DNA of 64,000 nt from Cavia porcellus (GCF_034190915.1 NW_026947496.1:56616501-56680500); one strand, 5' to 3'. Positions 23,226 to 33,602 are shown, numbered from the stretch's first letter. Numbers and translations are program-made. Notes: generated from the sequence alone by a model not told the origin.

Positions 23226-23355
23226 ATAGAAGGTCCTGGGGCCGGGGATTTAGCTCAAGTGGCATAAGCACCTGCTTGGTGAGTGCAAAGTCTTCAGTTC
23301 AATCCCCAGTAGCAAAAAAATAAATAAATAAAATAAAATACAATAAAAGGTCCTG
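23226..23355 (+). mobile_element. ID-type SINE with TSD
   Basis: The sense element GGGGCCGGGGATTTAGCTCA...CAATCCCCAGTAGC with an A-rich (AAATA)n tail spans about 23238-23341. The flanks ATAGAAGGTCCTG and ATAAAAGGTCCTG form an imperfect TSD. The internal part differs from the other copies (CACCTGCTTGGTGAGTGCAA), so it is an older or different subfamily. Confidence 0.88.
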
Positions 23356-23679
23356 AGGTCAGGAAGTGAGTTGGCAAATTATGAGTTTGAGCAGCCATAT
23401 CTAGGCCAGTTTGTGTTCTGAATTGTTTGGTGACAGCATGTCATATACTGCAGTCACCTAACATCACATCCTGCTTGGGGAATGAATTCCTTCTCGAATT
23501 CCTTCTCTTTCCTTGAGAGCCCAGTATAGATACTCTGAATGTGAGGTCCCTGTGGCTAATCCTCCAGCCTTGGTGATGGTGCTTGGCTTCTAAATCTGCA
23601 GAAGTAAATGCTAGACCTCTACCTACTCTGTCAGCACAACACTAGCTTCCAAGACATATTGCCTCAGGTGTCCTACATT

Positions 23680-24060
23680 TGCATGCTCTTCTACAAGGTA
23701 CAGTTCAACCTAAGTACTGATGATCTTCCGTAATTAGATGACTTTAGGGTACATAGCTCCTTTAAGATGTCTACCTCAGCTGCACTGGAGGCTGATGCAG
23801 TTTCTCCTTTTGCTGCACTTACTTAACAGGCACTGATGTCCCAGTGTCAAGATGTTAAGTCAGCAGAACATGGACAAAGGTGCCCTGGCCAGTGGTGCCC
23901 AGTACGTGATAATTAGTGAGGTTTGATAAGTATCAGTGCTGACATGGGGCCCACCAAAGATGGTACTTTGTTGAGCTCACTATCATACTGGGTTTACTAT
24001 AGCTGTCCATGGGGACTGGGCATGCTTATGCTTTGCTACACTAGCAATCTCATCTGGATA
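23680..24060 (+). repeat. Diverged direct repeat, copy 1 (unclassified)
   Basis: Shares ordered blocks with 24935-25310: ATGCTCTTCTACAAGGT, GCAGTTTCTCCTTTTG, CAGTGTCAAGATGTTAAG, TGGTGCCCAG and CTTTGCTACACT. The family is unknown to me; the pair could be LTRs or copies of an old dispersed repeat. Confidence 0.6.
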
Positions 24061-24234
24061 AGACATTGCTGCCCATGAGGTCTTGGCATTGTAGCAATCC
24101 TGGAAGAGTGGAGTTTTTCATGGGTTTGTCTCTCTATATATCATAGAGAAAGAACATTCAAAATGGTGCAAAGTGAAAGTAATTTATTTGCAGAAGAAAA
24201 CAGTACAAAGCCACTCCAGAGGAGTGGCTACTCA

Positions 24235-24350
24235 TGCCATCACATATAATAAAATTAAACAAGACAAAATTGAGTGAAACCCAACCAAACAAAACAATAT
24301 AGGACTTTAGAACAAGACAATAGGGAACTAAGAATGGCTACCACCTTCAG
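24235..24350 (-). mobile_element. Possible L1-type 3' UTR fragment
   Basis: The plus strand reads ATAATAAAATTAAACAAGAC, then GGACTTTAGAACAAGACAAT and GAATGGCTACCACC. This resembles one unit of the repeats of about 150 bp found in the 3' UTRs of L1-A and the half-L1 (compare 30325-30440 and 30540-30600). Short and diverged. Confidence 0.4.
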
Positions 24351-24934
24351 AAGGGGATCCCCTTAGACGCAATATTCCACATTGTTATCCTCTGTATAGA
24401 TGATCAGACTACCAGCTTTAGTCCTGCAAAGTCAATAAAACACTAAGCACTACATGCATTAAGTTGTATTGTACTTTAATAGCCTGTGTCATCTCAGCCT
24501 GTGTTTCTTTGGATTAGCCAGTCTCTTATGCAGGGGCAGTTGGGTGGGAGAATTTGGCTCTTCTTTTCTCCAAGCCCACTCCCTGGAAGGGGTTGGCTGG
24601 TGTCTGGTTCTCCTCCCTGTGCCCTCATACATGGTGCTAACTCACAAGAAAAGGTTGGCTTCTTGTTCTACCTTTGGCCACGAATGGAGCCAACTCATAG
24701 TATTTTTGACAATCATTTGGGGGCGGCATACTAAAACAAATTTCTTCCTTAATCCAAAATCTGTGATTTTGTTATTTTCTTGGGAGTCCAATAGAATTTT
24801 GGCGCTTGAGGTTTTTATGGACAAAATCCTGGCCACGGCAATGCTGCACAGCACCTATGAGCTGGAGGAAAAATCACAGGTCTCTTCCTCTGTCAGCATG
24901 TAGGAGGCCCTCCAGATGTGTCACTTAGGTCTCC
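24351..24934. other. Unclassified stretch between two direct repeats
   Basis: It contains a 144-codon plus-strand frame (24469-24903) without a domain, signal or family match that I recognise. The repeats either side suggest this is interior sequence of an old mobile element. Confidence 0.4.
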
Positions 24935-25310
24935 CCACTTGTATGTTCTTTTACAAGGTGTATAATTTGCCATGGATTTTGTTGAACTCTAGCAATTGGA
25001 TGACTTTAGAGTTCTAACTCAGATGTAATGATGGTGGGTTTCAGTTTCTCCTTTTGTAACACCTTAGTTGCCACTAATATCCTAGTGTCAAGATGTTCTG
25101 CCAGCAGGACCTTGACAAAGACTCTAAGATCAATGGTGCCCAGCACTCAGTACTCGTCAATGGGGCTATTGCTGTGGTGCTGGCTGTGGAGCTCAGTCCT
25201 GTTGGTACTTCATTGTGCTCAGCATCCAAATTGCATGTTTTGTATTCTTTGTAAGGCTTTAGCATGATTTTACTTTGCTACATTCACCACTGAAATTAGA
25301 CATCATGATG
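24935..25310 (+). repeat. Diverged direct repeat, copy 2 (unclassified)
   Basis: Second copy of the block at 23680-24060, about 1.25 kb downstream: ATGTTCTTTTACAAGGTG, TCAGTTTCTCCTTTTG, CTAGTGTCAAGATGTTCTG, TGGTGCCCAGCACTCAG and TACTTTGCTACATTC. Confidence 0.6.
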
Positions 25311-26714
25311 GAGGATACCTCCAAAACACCAAACCAATCATACAACATGCTGCGTACAAATCCAGGCCACCAACAAAACCCCTACTCTGGCCACTGCCTT
25401 GTATAGTTACTATTGGAAATGACCTCACTGACTTCTAGGAGGCCAGGTGTGAACTGGCCCAGTCACAATTGGTGATATCCACAATCTACTCCTTCTCTCT
25501 TGACCTCCAAGATCTTTTGTCTTTAATAAAAAATAAAGGTTACAAAGTTTCTTACTAATGTGGGCTATGCAGAACAACATTTAGGTTTTTAGAAATCAAA
25601 ATTATAGGGTGCTACAAGTTATTTTGTTTCTGGTTTGGAAATCTGTAATATCTTTTGTTTTTAGAGATCTCATGATGACTACACTCAACATAATCAATTC
25701 CTTTTTCCTTAAATTCTTACTCATATCAAAATGATGCTGCAATTTCTCTGATAGAATTATACAAAGTTCTGTTTAGCAAACACAAAGAGGCATATTAATG
25801 CCGATAAAGTTGACAGGAAGATGCTTATCATTGTAGTTTCCCCCCAAAAGATAATCATTAGATTTCTGTTCCAAAACCTTTGTGATCAAAAGGAAATGGG
25901 TTAATATGTGCTGTGTTGAATGAAAAATCAAAGGAAAAGAACAAAGATACAAAGAACTCTGTCAGCTAATTCGAGTTCTATAGCCACAAAGCTGTCCTTC
26001 AAAAGTGATGGAGAAACTCAGACATTCCCAGATGTCAGGATTCAGTGATTTATTTCCCTTCTGCTAGGCTGTCCTGGAGAAAGGATTCCTGCATGTTGAA
26101 ATAAAAGGGCATTAGACAGAGACTCAAACCTGTCTGAGGAAATAACTCTGATAAAGTAAACACATGGATATTTATGAAAGTCAGGACTAGTTTAGTTTTC
26201 TACATGAATTAAGAAACATGTATGAAAAAAAAAAACTAGCATGACTACAGTTTTTGAGACATAGTGTGTCAGGGATGAATAAAACTACAGACCCAGTCAC
26301 TCAAGGAGGGTGAGGCTGGGGATGGTGGAAGGCAGCATTTTATTTATTGCTAAATTTAGCTGGCATAAATTCATACCATGGTGGGGTAACCTTAGGAATT
26401 TCAATGTAATGCCTCTGATATCCTCAAAGAAAGTATCTGTCAAGTATACAGAGATGAGAAAGAAACTCAAAAATTCACTTCAAAGAATGACACAAAAGAC
26501 AACACTGCAGAAAGTGAGGAGAACAAGCTGTAGGCAAGTGGGAAATAAACAGCCAACTGACACAGGCCAACTTTTCCTGAAAAATAATTGCCTTTTCTAT
26601 GAAAGGTGCATCACCTTCTTACTCAAAAACAGAGACTGAGAGGATAGATGGGAAACATAATTCAGTTGTAACTAAAGACAAATAGGTAGAAAAGGAAAAT
26701 ATGAAAGAATGGTC
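25311..26714. other. Unclassified stretch
   Basis: No recognised family. A 109-codon frame at 26310-26639 lacks recognisable motifs. Confidence 0.4.
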
Positions 26715-27110
26715 TGTTACAGTTGTGTCTAGAGTACCTCCCTCCTACCAAAGTTTTTGATGGGGCTTCTGCAGAGGTAGTTGAATCTAGAGTGTGTGAC
26801 TGATTCATGGTTCAAGGGTTGGATTAAGGACGCCATGATTAAGAGTGATTGCTGACTCAGTCCACCAATTGGATTTGCCCTAATCTCGGCAGAATGGATG
26901 CAGTGTTAAAGGACAGAAAGAGTCTTTCCTCTCTCCATTGTTTCTTTTGCTATCTTCTATGACGATCCACTGGCATTCTGCCATGCCCTCTACCTTGGAG
27001 CCAATGAATTATGGACTGAAACCTCTACAAACTGTGAGCTAAATAAACCTTTCCTCCACTATCATTGGATGTTGGGTATTTTGACTCAGCAGTAAGAGAA
27101 AAGTAACTAA
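26715..27110 (+). mobile_element. MaLR-type solo LTR, sense
   Basis: A segment of about 395 bp running from TGTTACAGTTGTGTCTAGAG to the characteristic MaLR 3' end: CTACAAACTGTGAGCTAAAT, then AATAAA at 27042-27047, then GGGTATTTTGACTCAGCAGT and AAGTAACTAA. MaLRs are non-autonomous ERVL-related elements. No internal region follows, so it is a solo LTR. The boundaries are approximate. Confidence 0.75.
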
Positions 27111-27426
27111 GCCAACGTCCTCCACATTGACTGCAATCAAATGGAAGAGAGTTAGCAATGCCAAGCAAGAATAGGTTTTCAGTCAAGACAAGGTTACAGG
27201 AGACAGAGGGACAGGATGAAGGCTACTAATAAAAGTTCAAGTCAGCATTGAAACAAGCATAGGAAAGAGTTCATAGTGATGCTATTGCATGTGTAGTCAT
27301 CTCATGCTTTAGTTTTCAAGACTTTCTTGTAGAGCTGTTGTCTCTTCTTCCTTGGAGACATACTTCATGAAGTGACATTGATAGGTATCCTGAGATTTTG
27401 TTCACCCAGTGTTGTCAAGATTGTTT
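27111..27426. other. Unclassified stretch
   Basis: Nothing recognised. Confidence 0.4.
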
Positions 27427-28464
27427 GGCAGGGAAGGGAGAACCCCATGTGGGTGGGGGAGGACATGGGCTAGGAATTTGGTACCTGTGCCTGAAGTGAG
27501 CAGTGCCCCACCCAGGTCAGGTGACCCTCGGGGACTCTGTGGACACAAAAGACTCACTGCCTCTCTGTCTGCTTACTGGGGATGCAAGAGGTCAGTAGTA
27601 CTTGCCAGTCTAATTGATCCCTCTGCTGTATCCAGCCACCACTGTTCTTTGTGAAATAAGATCATGAGTCATTGCAAATATTTTGTACTATGGAAAGTGG
27701 TTTGTGATGTACACTTCCTTTTAAAGTATTCTTTTATATACACAATGATAGTAGGTAAGAAACTGGGAGAAGAGAGAAGAAAAGTGATTCTCTCCCAGCC
27801 CTTTAACTTGAGCACAAACTCACAATGTATCCTGTTGTATGTAATTTATGGTTTAGGTGTTGGGAGGCATAATAGAGAAGGGGAGGGGAGCAGGGACTTG
27901 GTCTCCTGCAAAGTCTGTCCTTGGACTGACCTTGTGAGCCTGTCCACAAGGCAGGGGAAGACCAAACCTTGGAGATTTCCTACTCATTGTCATTCAGCCC
28001 TTGGCTACCCCTAAGGGGAGGGCATGCTGTGCATCTGCCCACCCTAAGATGAAGCACCCCATTGTCAATTATGGCCCACACTGTCCCTTTCCCAGTATAG
28101 GATTAGGCCTGCCTGGGAAGAAGTACCCAGACTTGGGACACAGAGTGCTCGCCATCCTGAACTGTGCTCATGGTGGCATACATTTTCTGCCCTGCAAGTC
28201 TCCCCAGATGATCATGAAGCTGCCTGATGTGTCTGGTAGCCTTAGTCCTGAACCTGGACACATTTTGTCTCCAGTGACCCAGGACTCTGCTCAGCCAGGG
28301 TGACAGGATTCCTGGGCAGGGAAGGAGGAGTTCCAAGTCGGGGAGAGCAAGAAATTTGGAATTTACCCCTAGAGCATACTGTATCCTTCGCAGGTCAGGT
28401 AACACTGTAGGCATGAAAAATCCACTGTCCTTCTATCACTGACTAGGAATATGAGAGGTCAGGG
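27427..28464. repeat. Pair of diverged direct repeats about 0.88 kb apart
   Basis: Copy 1 (27427-27595) and copy 2 (28315-28462) share GGCAGGGAAGG near the start, CAGGTCAGGT in the middle, and GACTCACTGC/TCCACTGTCC followed by GAGGTCAG at the end. The interior is C/T-rich with two overlapping plus-strand frames (27664-28014 and 28001-28303) that I do not recognise. It could be an LTR-bounded element or a segmental duplication. Confidence 0.5.
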
Positions 28465-28644
28465 GCCGGTACTCACAATTAGATTGTACAATCATATGTT
28501 AATTCCATTTTTAATTTTTAAAGAATGATTACATTGTATTTTCATCACAACTGTACTATTTTACATTCTTACCAGCAATGAACTGGAGTTTAGTTGTTTT
28601 AAGTCTGCAGTACTTGTTATTTTATAATTGTTTTTCTAATAGTT

Positions 28645-29032
28645 AGCACTCATGTCCATAGGCAGATGAATGGATACACACAAAAAGCAGTATATGCATA
28701 CAGTTAAATATTATTTGGCTTTAAAAAGGAGCAAAATCCTATTTGCATGCTGCAGAAGGCATAAAGACATCATGAGCTAGACAGAAAAGGACAAAGATAA
28801 TTGGTCAAATGCATAAAGAAGGAAAATAGAATGGTTTTTGTTGGAGACTGGAAGGAAGGGAAGTGAGAAATCATTTAGTAGGACTAGAGTTTTAGTTTTT
28901 CAAGATGGAAAGTTCTGGAAAGGTACCTCATAAAAAGGTCCATATATTTACTGCTACTGAATTGTATACTTATAGATGGTAAAAATGGCAAATTTTGTGG
29001 TATACTTTTTTGTAATTTAAAATAATAAAAAC
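28645..29032 (+). mobile_element. Old L1 3' end, sense
   Basis: It reads CCATAGGCAGATGAATGGAT, then TTATTTGGCTTTAAAAAGGA, then GGAAGGGAAGTGAGAAATCA and ends GAATTGTATACTTATAGATG and AATGGCAAATTTTGTGGTAT, the order of an ancient mammalian L1 3' terminus. Heavily mutated. Confidence 0.75.
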
Positions 29033-29807
29033 CAAATCTGCTAGTGTTTTAGTAGGTCAACCAAGTTTATGTGTAATAAAGATTGCCATCAATCATGGTA
29101 TACTTGGAAGTTAATGAGTGCCATGTTCTGTCTCCCTTGCAACCTGGGTGCAGCCTACAGCTCCTAGCCCTTTCTCAGGGGTAAACAAAATCTCTTTTCA
29201 GCTGGAGCCACTGGCCTTTCTAATTACCTCTATTTGCTTCGACTACTGCAAATTTCATGCATAAAATATGATTTGCTACCCATCTTTTTCTTATAAATTT
29301 ATAATATTGTTATAGTGGGTTTTCATGATTTCAAAAATTATTCGTCTTTCAGATATGTTTTTACTTAATGAGTTTGTTATGCCTCTTTTAAAAGCATTTT
29401 CATACCACACTTCCTCCTTCAAAAAAGTGTAATCTCTTATTTTTAAAGTTAAATGTGTTCCAAGGAGAAAATATCCATAATGTGGCTAACATTGCTGTCT
29501 TGTTTATCCTTCCTGCTCTTTTTTAAAGCAAAGAACTTTTTTAAAACTCAGCTCATACATTCAATATCCTTGAGGTAACTTACTTCTTTTTTTTGATTAA
29601 TTATTACGTATCATTGTAAATAACACTGCATTGAAAATACTATCTATTAAATCATAGCAAGCAGCCTTGAAATTTCCTTAGTAAAAAATCCTATATGCAA
29701 AATTACTAAACTAACCAATTTATATATTTTCAAAATTTAACTATAAATGGTCAAATTATATTCCTTTTTTAAACACTATTATGAGAATATCTATTTTAGT
29801 GTACCTG
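29033..29807. other. Unclassified AT-rich stretch left of the half-L1
   Basis: No gene or repeat family recognised. Confidence 0.4.
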
Positions 29808-29822
29808 TGCTAAGACTGTTTT
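29808..29822. repeat. Left target-site duplication of half-L1
   Basis: TGCTAAGACTGTTTT, identical to 32939-32953. The final T's merge with the poly-T (antisense poly-A) of the element. Confidence 0.95.
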
Positions 29823-31162
29823 TTTTTTTTAATTTTATTTAAGGAGAAAAAGAAAAAAAGCAGAGAAAGGGTACCAGTTATACAGATTTACAGAAAAAAA
29901 TAATCAGTAGGAAATCACTAATTAATGGATTACATATTGTCATCTTAGAAAGAATTGTTCAAGTTACAAAATTAAAGCTTATAAAGTGGACATTCCAACA
30001 GTGAGACTGCAAACAGTTCTGTTCAATGATCCAACAAAACTCAGTGATATCATTATCTATCTTACACACTTAAATATACATGCAGTTATATCATTCAGAG
30101 CAATTTCTTTTCCTCTCTTTGATACAATGACAATTACACATTTTGGGTTTTGTTGCACCCACAGTTCTTATTACTTTTTTGGAAGAGAGTAGAACCAAAT
30201 GTGACATAACAGAACAGAGTCAGTCAAATCAAAAGGGTGGACATAATAGATAATGTAAAATCATAATACAAGGTGATCAATAATGGTTACCATAATGCCT
30301 CCCACTATCTCTAATAGAATTGCCTATATCATCAGTCATAATAAAATTGAACAAAACAGTAAAGAACAAAACTGACAAAACCAAAACATTGGAGACATTA
30401 TAGATCTTCAAAAGTAGATAATAGTCAACCAGAATGGGCATTATAATGAATCCCACTATCTTCACAGTTGTTGCCTAAACTTTCGAACCTGGTCCTATCA
30501 AGCAAAACAGAATAGAGGGACATCAGTCAAAACAAGATGTTGAGAGCAATACAGGGCTTTAAATCAAGATAATGGAAAGTCAAAGTGGGTTACTATAATA
30601 TATCTTGCTATTTTTTATTTATTTTTCCCTTAAATAAAAGGATAAAAATAAAAAAGTAAATAATAAAGTGGAGATTGAGATAAAAGAGGGCATAACAGCA
30701 AAACTGTGCAGATCAAAACATAACCATTTAAGCAAAATAGTGTTTCACCACAAGATGATCCCGACATAAAAGTTGTTACCATATTGTCTCTTTCCTTGAA
30801 ATCTTTGAGTATAACTTCGTATACTGTAGCATCAAATATATCAAAACAATGTAAAATCATTTAAAAGAATGACAGTATTACAGGGTATTTAGAATCAACT
30901 AACAGAAAATGAACAATGGTTTCTGTATAATCTCCTTATCTATAAAAGTTTTTGCTTATACTATCATATATAATAAAATCCAATGAGATACAACCTGTTT
31001 AGACCAATGGAGACAGAAGAACAAAAGCTTGATGAGACTTCAAATCAAGATGATATTAAATCAGTATTATCTATTAAGACATCATTTTCTCCAAAATAGC
31101 TGCTCCTATCATCCAATCTTCTCTGCCTAATTTCTGTTGAGCTCTTTTTCTGTCATTAATTG
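29823..31162 (-). other. Half-L1 3' UTR made of ~150-bp degenerate repeats
   Basis: A block of the form ATAATG..TCCCACTATC...GAATTGCCTATA...TCATAATAAAATTGAACAAA recurs on the plus strand near 30292, 30443, 30594, 30778, 30922 and 31070. The spacings are close to 150 bp except one of about 185. This gives about six units, more than the roughly four in L1-A. The function of such 3' UTR repeats is unknown. Confidence 0.7.
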
Positions 31163-32212
31163 TCAGTTTGTCTTCTTCATTTTGTTTTCTGCTCCATTCA
31201 TTGTGGCCTCTCTGCCTACTATTTCTGGATTCTTCATATTTTTCTTTTTTAGAATATCCTGCAGTAATCTCTGTAGAGTTGAATTGGTGGCTGCATATTC
31301 CCCTAGTTCCTCTTTATCCTGGAAGCACCTTGTTTTTCCATCAATTTCCAGGGATAGTTGTGCAGGATATATCAATCTTGGCTGGAGATTATTATCTTTC
31401 AAAGCTTGAATTATTTCCCCCCACTCTCTTCATGATTTGATGGTTTGTGCCAAGAAATCTGCTGTAATTCTGATGGGTGTTCCCTTGTAAGTGATCTGTT
31501 TCTTGTCTCTGATGGCTTTGAATATTATGTTCTTGTATTGGATTTCTGGAATTTTAATTATTATATGCCTGGGTGTTACTCTGTTTGGGTTGTAGGTGGC
31601 TGGGGTCCTGTATGCTTCATACAATTGAGTATCTTTACCTTTTGCTAAATTAGGAAAATTCTCCTGGATTATTTCTGTGAGTAGCTTTTGTAGTTCATTT
31701 GTTTGTGTCCCTACTTCTTCTTTTATGTTCTTAATTCTTAAGTTATGGATCCTCTTATCATCTTCTAGTCTTTGTATTACTGCTGTTTATTTCTTTGTTA
31801 TTTTTAAGAAGTTTTTCATTTCATTTTCCCATATTACAAATCTGCCCTCCAGTTCAGATAATCTGTCCTTAGTTTCTTTCAAGCTGTTATGCCAGTTTTC
31901 GATAGAGTTTTTAGTTTCCTGGTAATCTCTTTGAACCTGCTTCACATATTCTATGCTTTCTCTATTTTCTCCATCAAACAATTCTCCCTTCTTTTTCTGT
32001 TCTTCCATTCCACCATCTGTTTTTTCTTGGGTGGTGCTTAGCTTTTCTCTAACTATTCTGCTTATGTCTAGCTTCAGGTCATTAATAACTTCATTCCTGA
32101 ACTCGTCTATGAGGCTCTGGAGATAGTGCTTTATATCTATTGGTGCTGTGTCTGCTATTGCGTCTTTCTCAGGATTGGGGGCCGAGAACCCTTTCTTGTT
32201 GCCTCTTCCCAT
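31163..32212 (-). pseudogene. Half-L1 ORF1 (ORF1p-like), two premature stops
   Basis: A single reading frame of 350 codons (including the stop) runs from MGRGNKKGFSAPNPEKD at 32212 to KMKKTN-stop at 31163, without any frameshift. It has only two internal stops, TAA at 31787-31789 and TGA at 31430-31432. Order: an N-terminus unlike L1-A, a coiled-coil-like Glu/Lys-rich region (codons about 25-150), an RRM-type segment (YEAYRTPATYNPNRVTPRHI), then a C-terminal domain (TYKGTPIRITADF, LQPRLIYPAQLSLEI). The C-terminal half is clearly related to L1-A ORF1 and the N-terminal half is much less so. An intact ancestor presumably encoded an RNA-binding chaperone; this copy cannot make the full protein. 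Confidence 0.9.
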
Positions 32213-32938
32213 ATTCTTTGTTCCTTATATATGCAAGTGTATATAGGAGGCCCAGCTTCCTTCCCTGTGAGCCACAGTCTGATTGAATTGCACTGGCTAG
32301 GTGTTCCCGCCCACCGCAGCTCACCAGGAAGTTGCAGACCAGGCAGCCTGTGTGGGGCCCGCCCCTCCAGGTCACCTTCAGGTGCTGGGATCTGGGTTAT
32401 GCTAGTCTACTGGGTCTCACATAGCTAGGCACTTCTCACCAATCCTGCTTGAGAGGGGGATACGTGGCTGAAGTCACTGCAGTGCCCTGTTCCTGCAAGT
32501 CTGCCCGGTCCCAGAATGTCCTCTGTTGGAGTCTCCTAAACCGTGGAAGAGACCCAGTTTCTCTCACTCACCGCAAGTCAATGCACAGCTCCCTGTCCAT
32601 CCTGCTTTCAACTCCGTTCACCGATTCCCGTTCTCAGAGCTTCCGTGCATCTCTCTCCCTGCCAAGCCGATGTAGAAGCAGCAGTGGTGGCGGGAAACCC
32701 AAATCGCGGCTTCCAATGCCGCAGGCTCCAGCTTCCATACTGAGGCTTTTCTGTTCCTGTTATAGCACCAGGATTGCATTCCCAGTTGGTTTCTCTCAGC
32801 CCAGTTCGTTCTTGGGTCAGCAGGGCATATCTCCACTTACTTATGATTCCTTACTCTGCACCATTCCTGAATTCTAAGCTGGGTCTTTCAGAGAACCTCT
32901 ATAGCTGCTGCTATCTGTCCACCATGTTCTCCCGGAAA
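32213..32938 (-). promoter_or_regulatory. Half-L1 5' UTR/promoter region
   Basis: GC-rich and unrelated by eye to the L1-A or L1-C 5' UTRs. The sense 5' end reads CCGGGAGAACATGGTGGACA. The AACATGG near position +8 resembles a YY1 core (AANATGG), the factor that sets the start site of many mammalian L1s. No internal monomers are seen. Promoter function is inferred from position. Confidence 0.6.
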
Positions 32939-32953
32939 TGCTAAGACTGTTTT
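32939..32953. repeat. Right target-site duplication of half-L1
   Basis: TGCTAAGACTGTTTT, a 15/15 match to the left copy. Confidence 0.95.
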
Positions 32954-33069
32954 AGAATTGAAATTTTTAATATTTCCTAAATTGTGTTATACTAAGATGC
33001 TGAAAAATTAAAATAATTAATTAAAAGATAATTAGCAAAAATAGTTAAGAGGATAGTTATTAGCAATAT

Positions 33070-33602
33070 TGTCATTCTGTACTGAGCTTGTTACCCTAGT
33101 AACCAAGCACCAACCACATAGTTATAGATTAACTGACCACGTCCTTATTCTGTTCTGTATACCTCGCCCCCCCCAAGTAACCTGTGTGCTATGTCAACTT
33201 TTGTTCCCCCTCGTAAGAGACAAATGATGTTGTGTCAACCATTGTTCCCTTTATAAGAGACAAAGGTTCCTGGAATTGGCAGACCAAGGGCTATGAATTG
33301 GCTAATCACCCACTGTGAAATGCTTCTTACCTCAAGCAAAGGGGAACAAAGGCCCACCTTGTTTCTGTTTCTCATCACTATGTACTTAATGATCAATGAG
33401 CTAATCATAAATGAACTATAAAAATCAGTCAAAATTTTAACTCAGTTGCACAGCTTTGTGAATTCCATCTGCACTGTGTTCCCCGGCCAGCTAAAAATAA
33501 AAGCGCTTCTTCCTAAAAACGACGTTGTTTTGCCCCATCTTTTCCATATCAGGGGTTTTGCCCCATTTTTCATCTCAGGGGCCTTTTTGGGGAAGTACAA
33601 CA
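33070..33602 (+). mobile_element. Solo LTR of an endogenous retrovirus (class uncertain)
   Basis: The promoter-polyadenylation layout is right for an LTR: TATAAAAA at 33417-33424, AATAAA at 33496-33501, then a GT-rich downstream segment (TTGTTTTGCCCC repeated in variant form at about 33528 and 33555), ending GAAGTACAACA at 33602. It probably begins TGTCATTCTG at about 33070 or TGTACTGAGC at about 33079. I see no matching TSD and no gag/pol sequence, so I call it solo. AATTGGCAGTG right after the end could be a remnant of the primer-binding site. The assignment rests on layout and not on a known family. Confidence 0.65.

Larger units (their letters stand above)
29823..32938 (-). mobile_element. 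Half-L1 (HAL1-like): ORF1-only LINE, antisense
   Basis: A 3.1-kb insertion with a perfect 15-bp TSD and a poly-A tail. In sense direction it has a 5' UTR of about 0.73 kb (32938-32213), an ORF1-type frame of 350 codons (32212-31163), then directly a 3' UTR of about 1.3 kb (31162-29823). No endonuclease or RT sequence lies between ORF1 and the 3' UTR, where L1-A has 3.8 kb of ORF2. The TSD proves that this shortened unit inserted as such and was not trimmed later. This matches the HAL1 class of L1 derivatives. Its last 120 bp of 3' UTR align with L1-A (both contain GGATTACATATTGTCATCTT or a close variant and GAGACTGCAAACAG). The TSD edge (TTTT/AG) fits L1 endonuclease cleavage. It would need L1 ORF2 protein in trans. 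Confidence 0.9.

Noticed and set aside
24469..24903. 144-codon plus-strand frame.
   Set aside because: No recognisable motif, signal peptide or splice context, and it lies inside a pair of diverged repeats; most likely chance.
30292..31130. A CRISPR-like array, because of the regular spacing of similar blocks.
   Set aside because: Units are about 150 bp, degenerate along their whole length and lie in a LINE 3' UTR; there are no short identical repeats with unique spacers, and the genome is eukaryotic.
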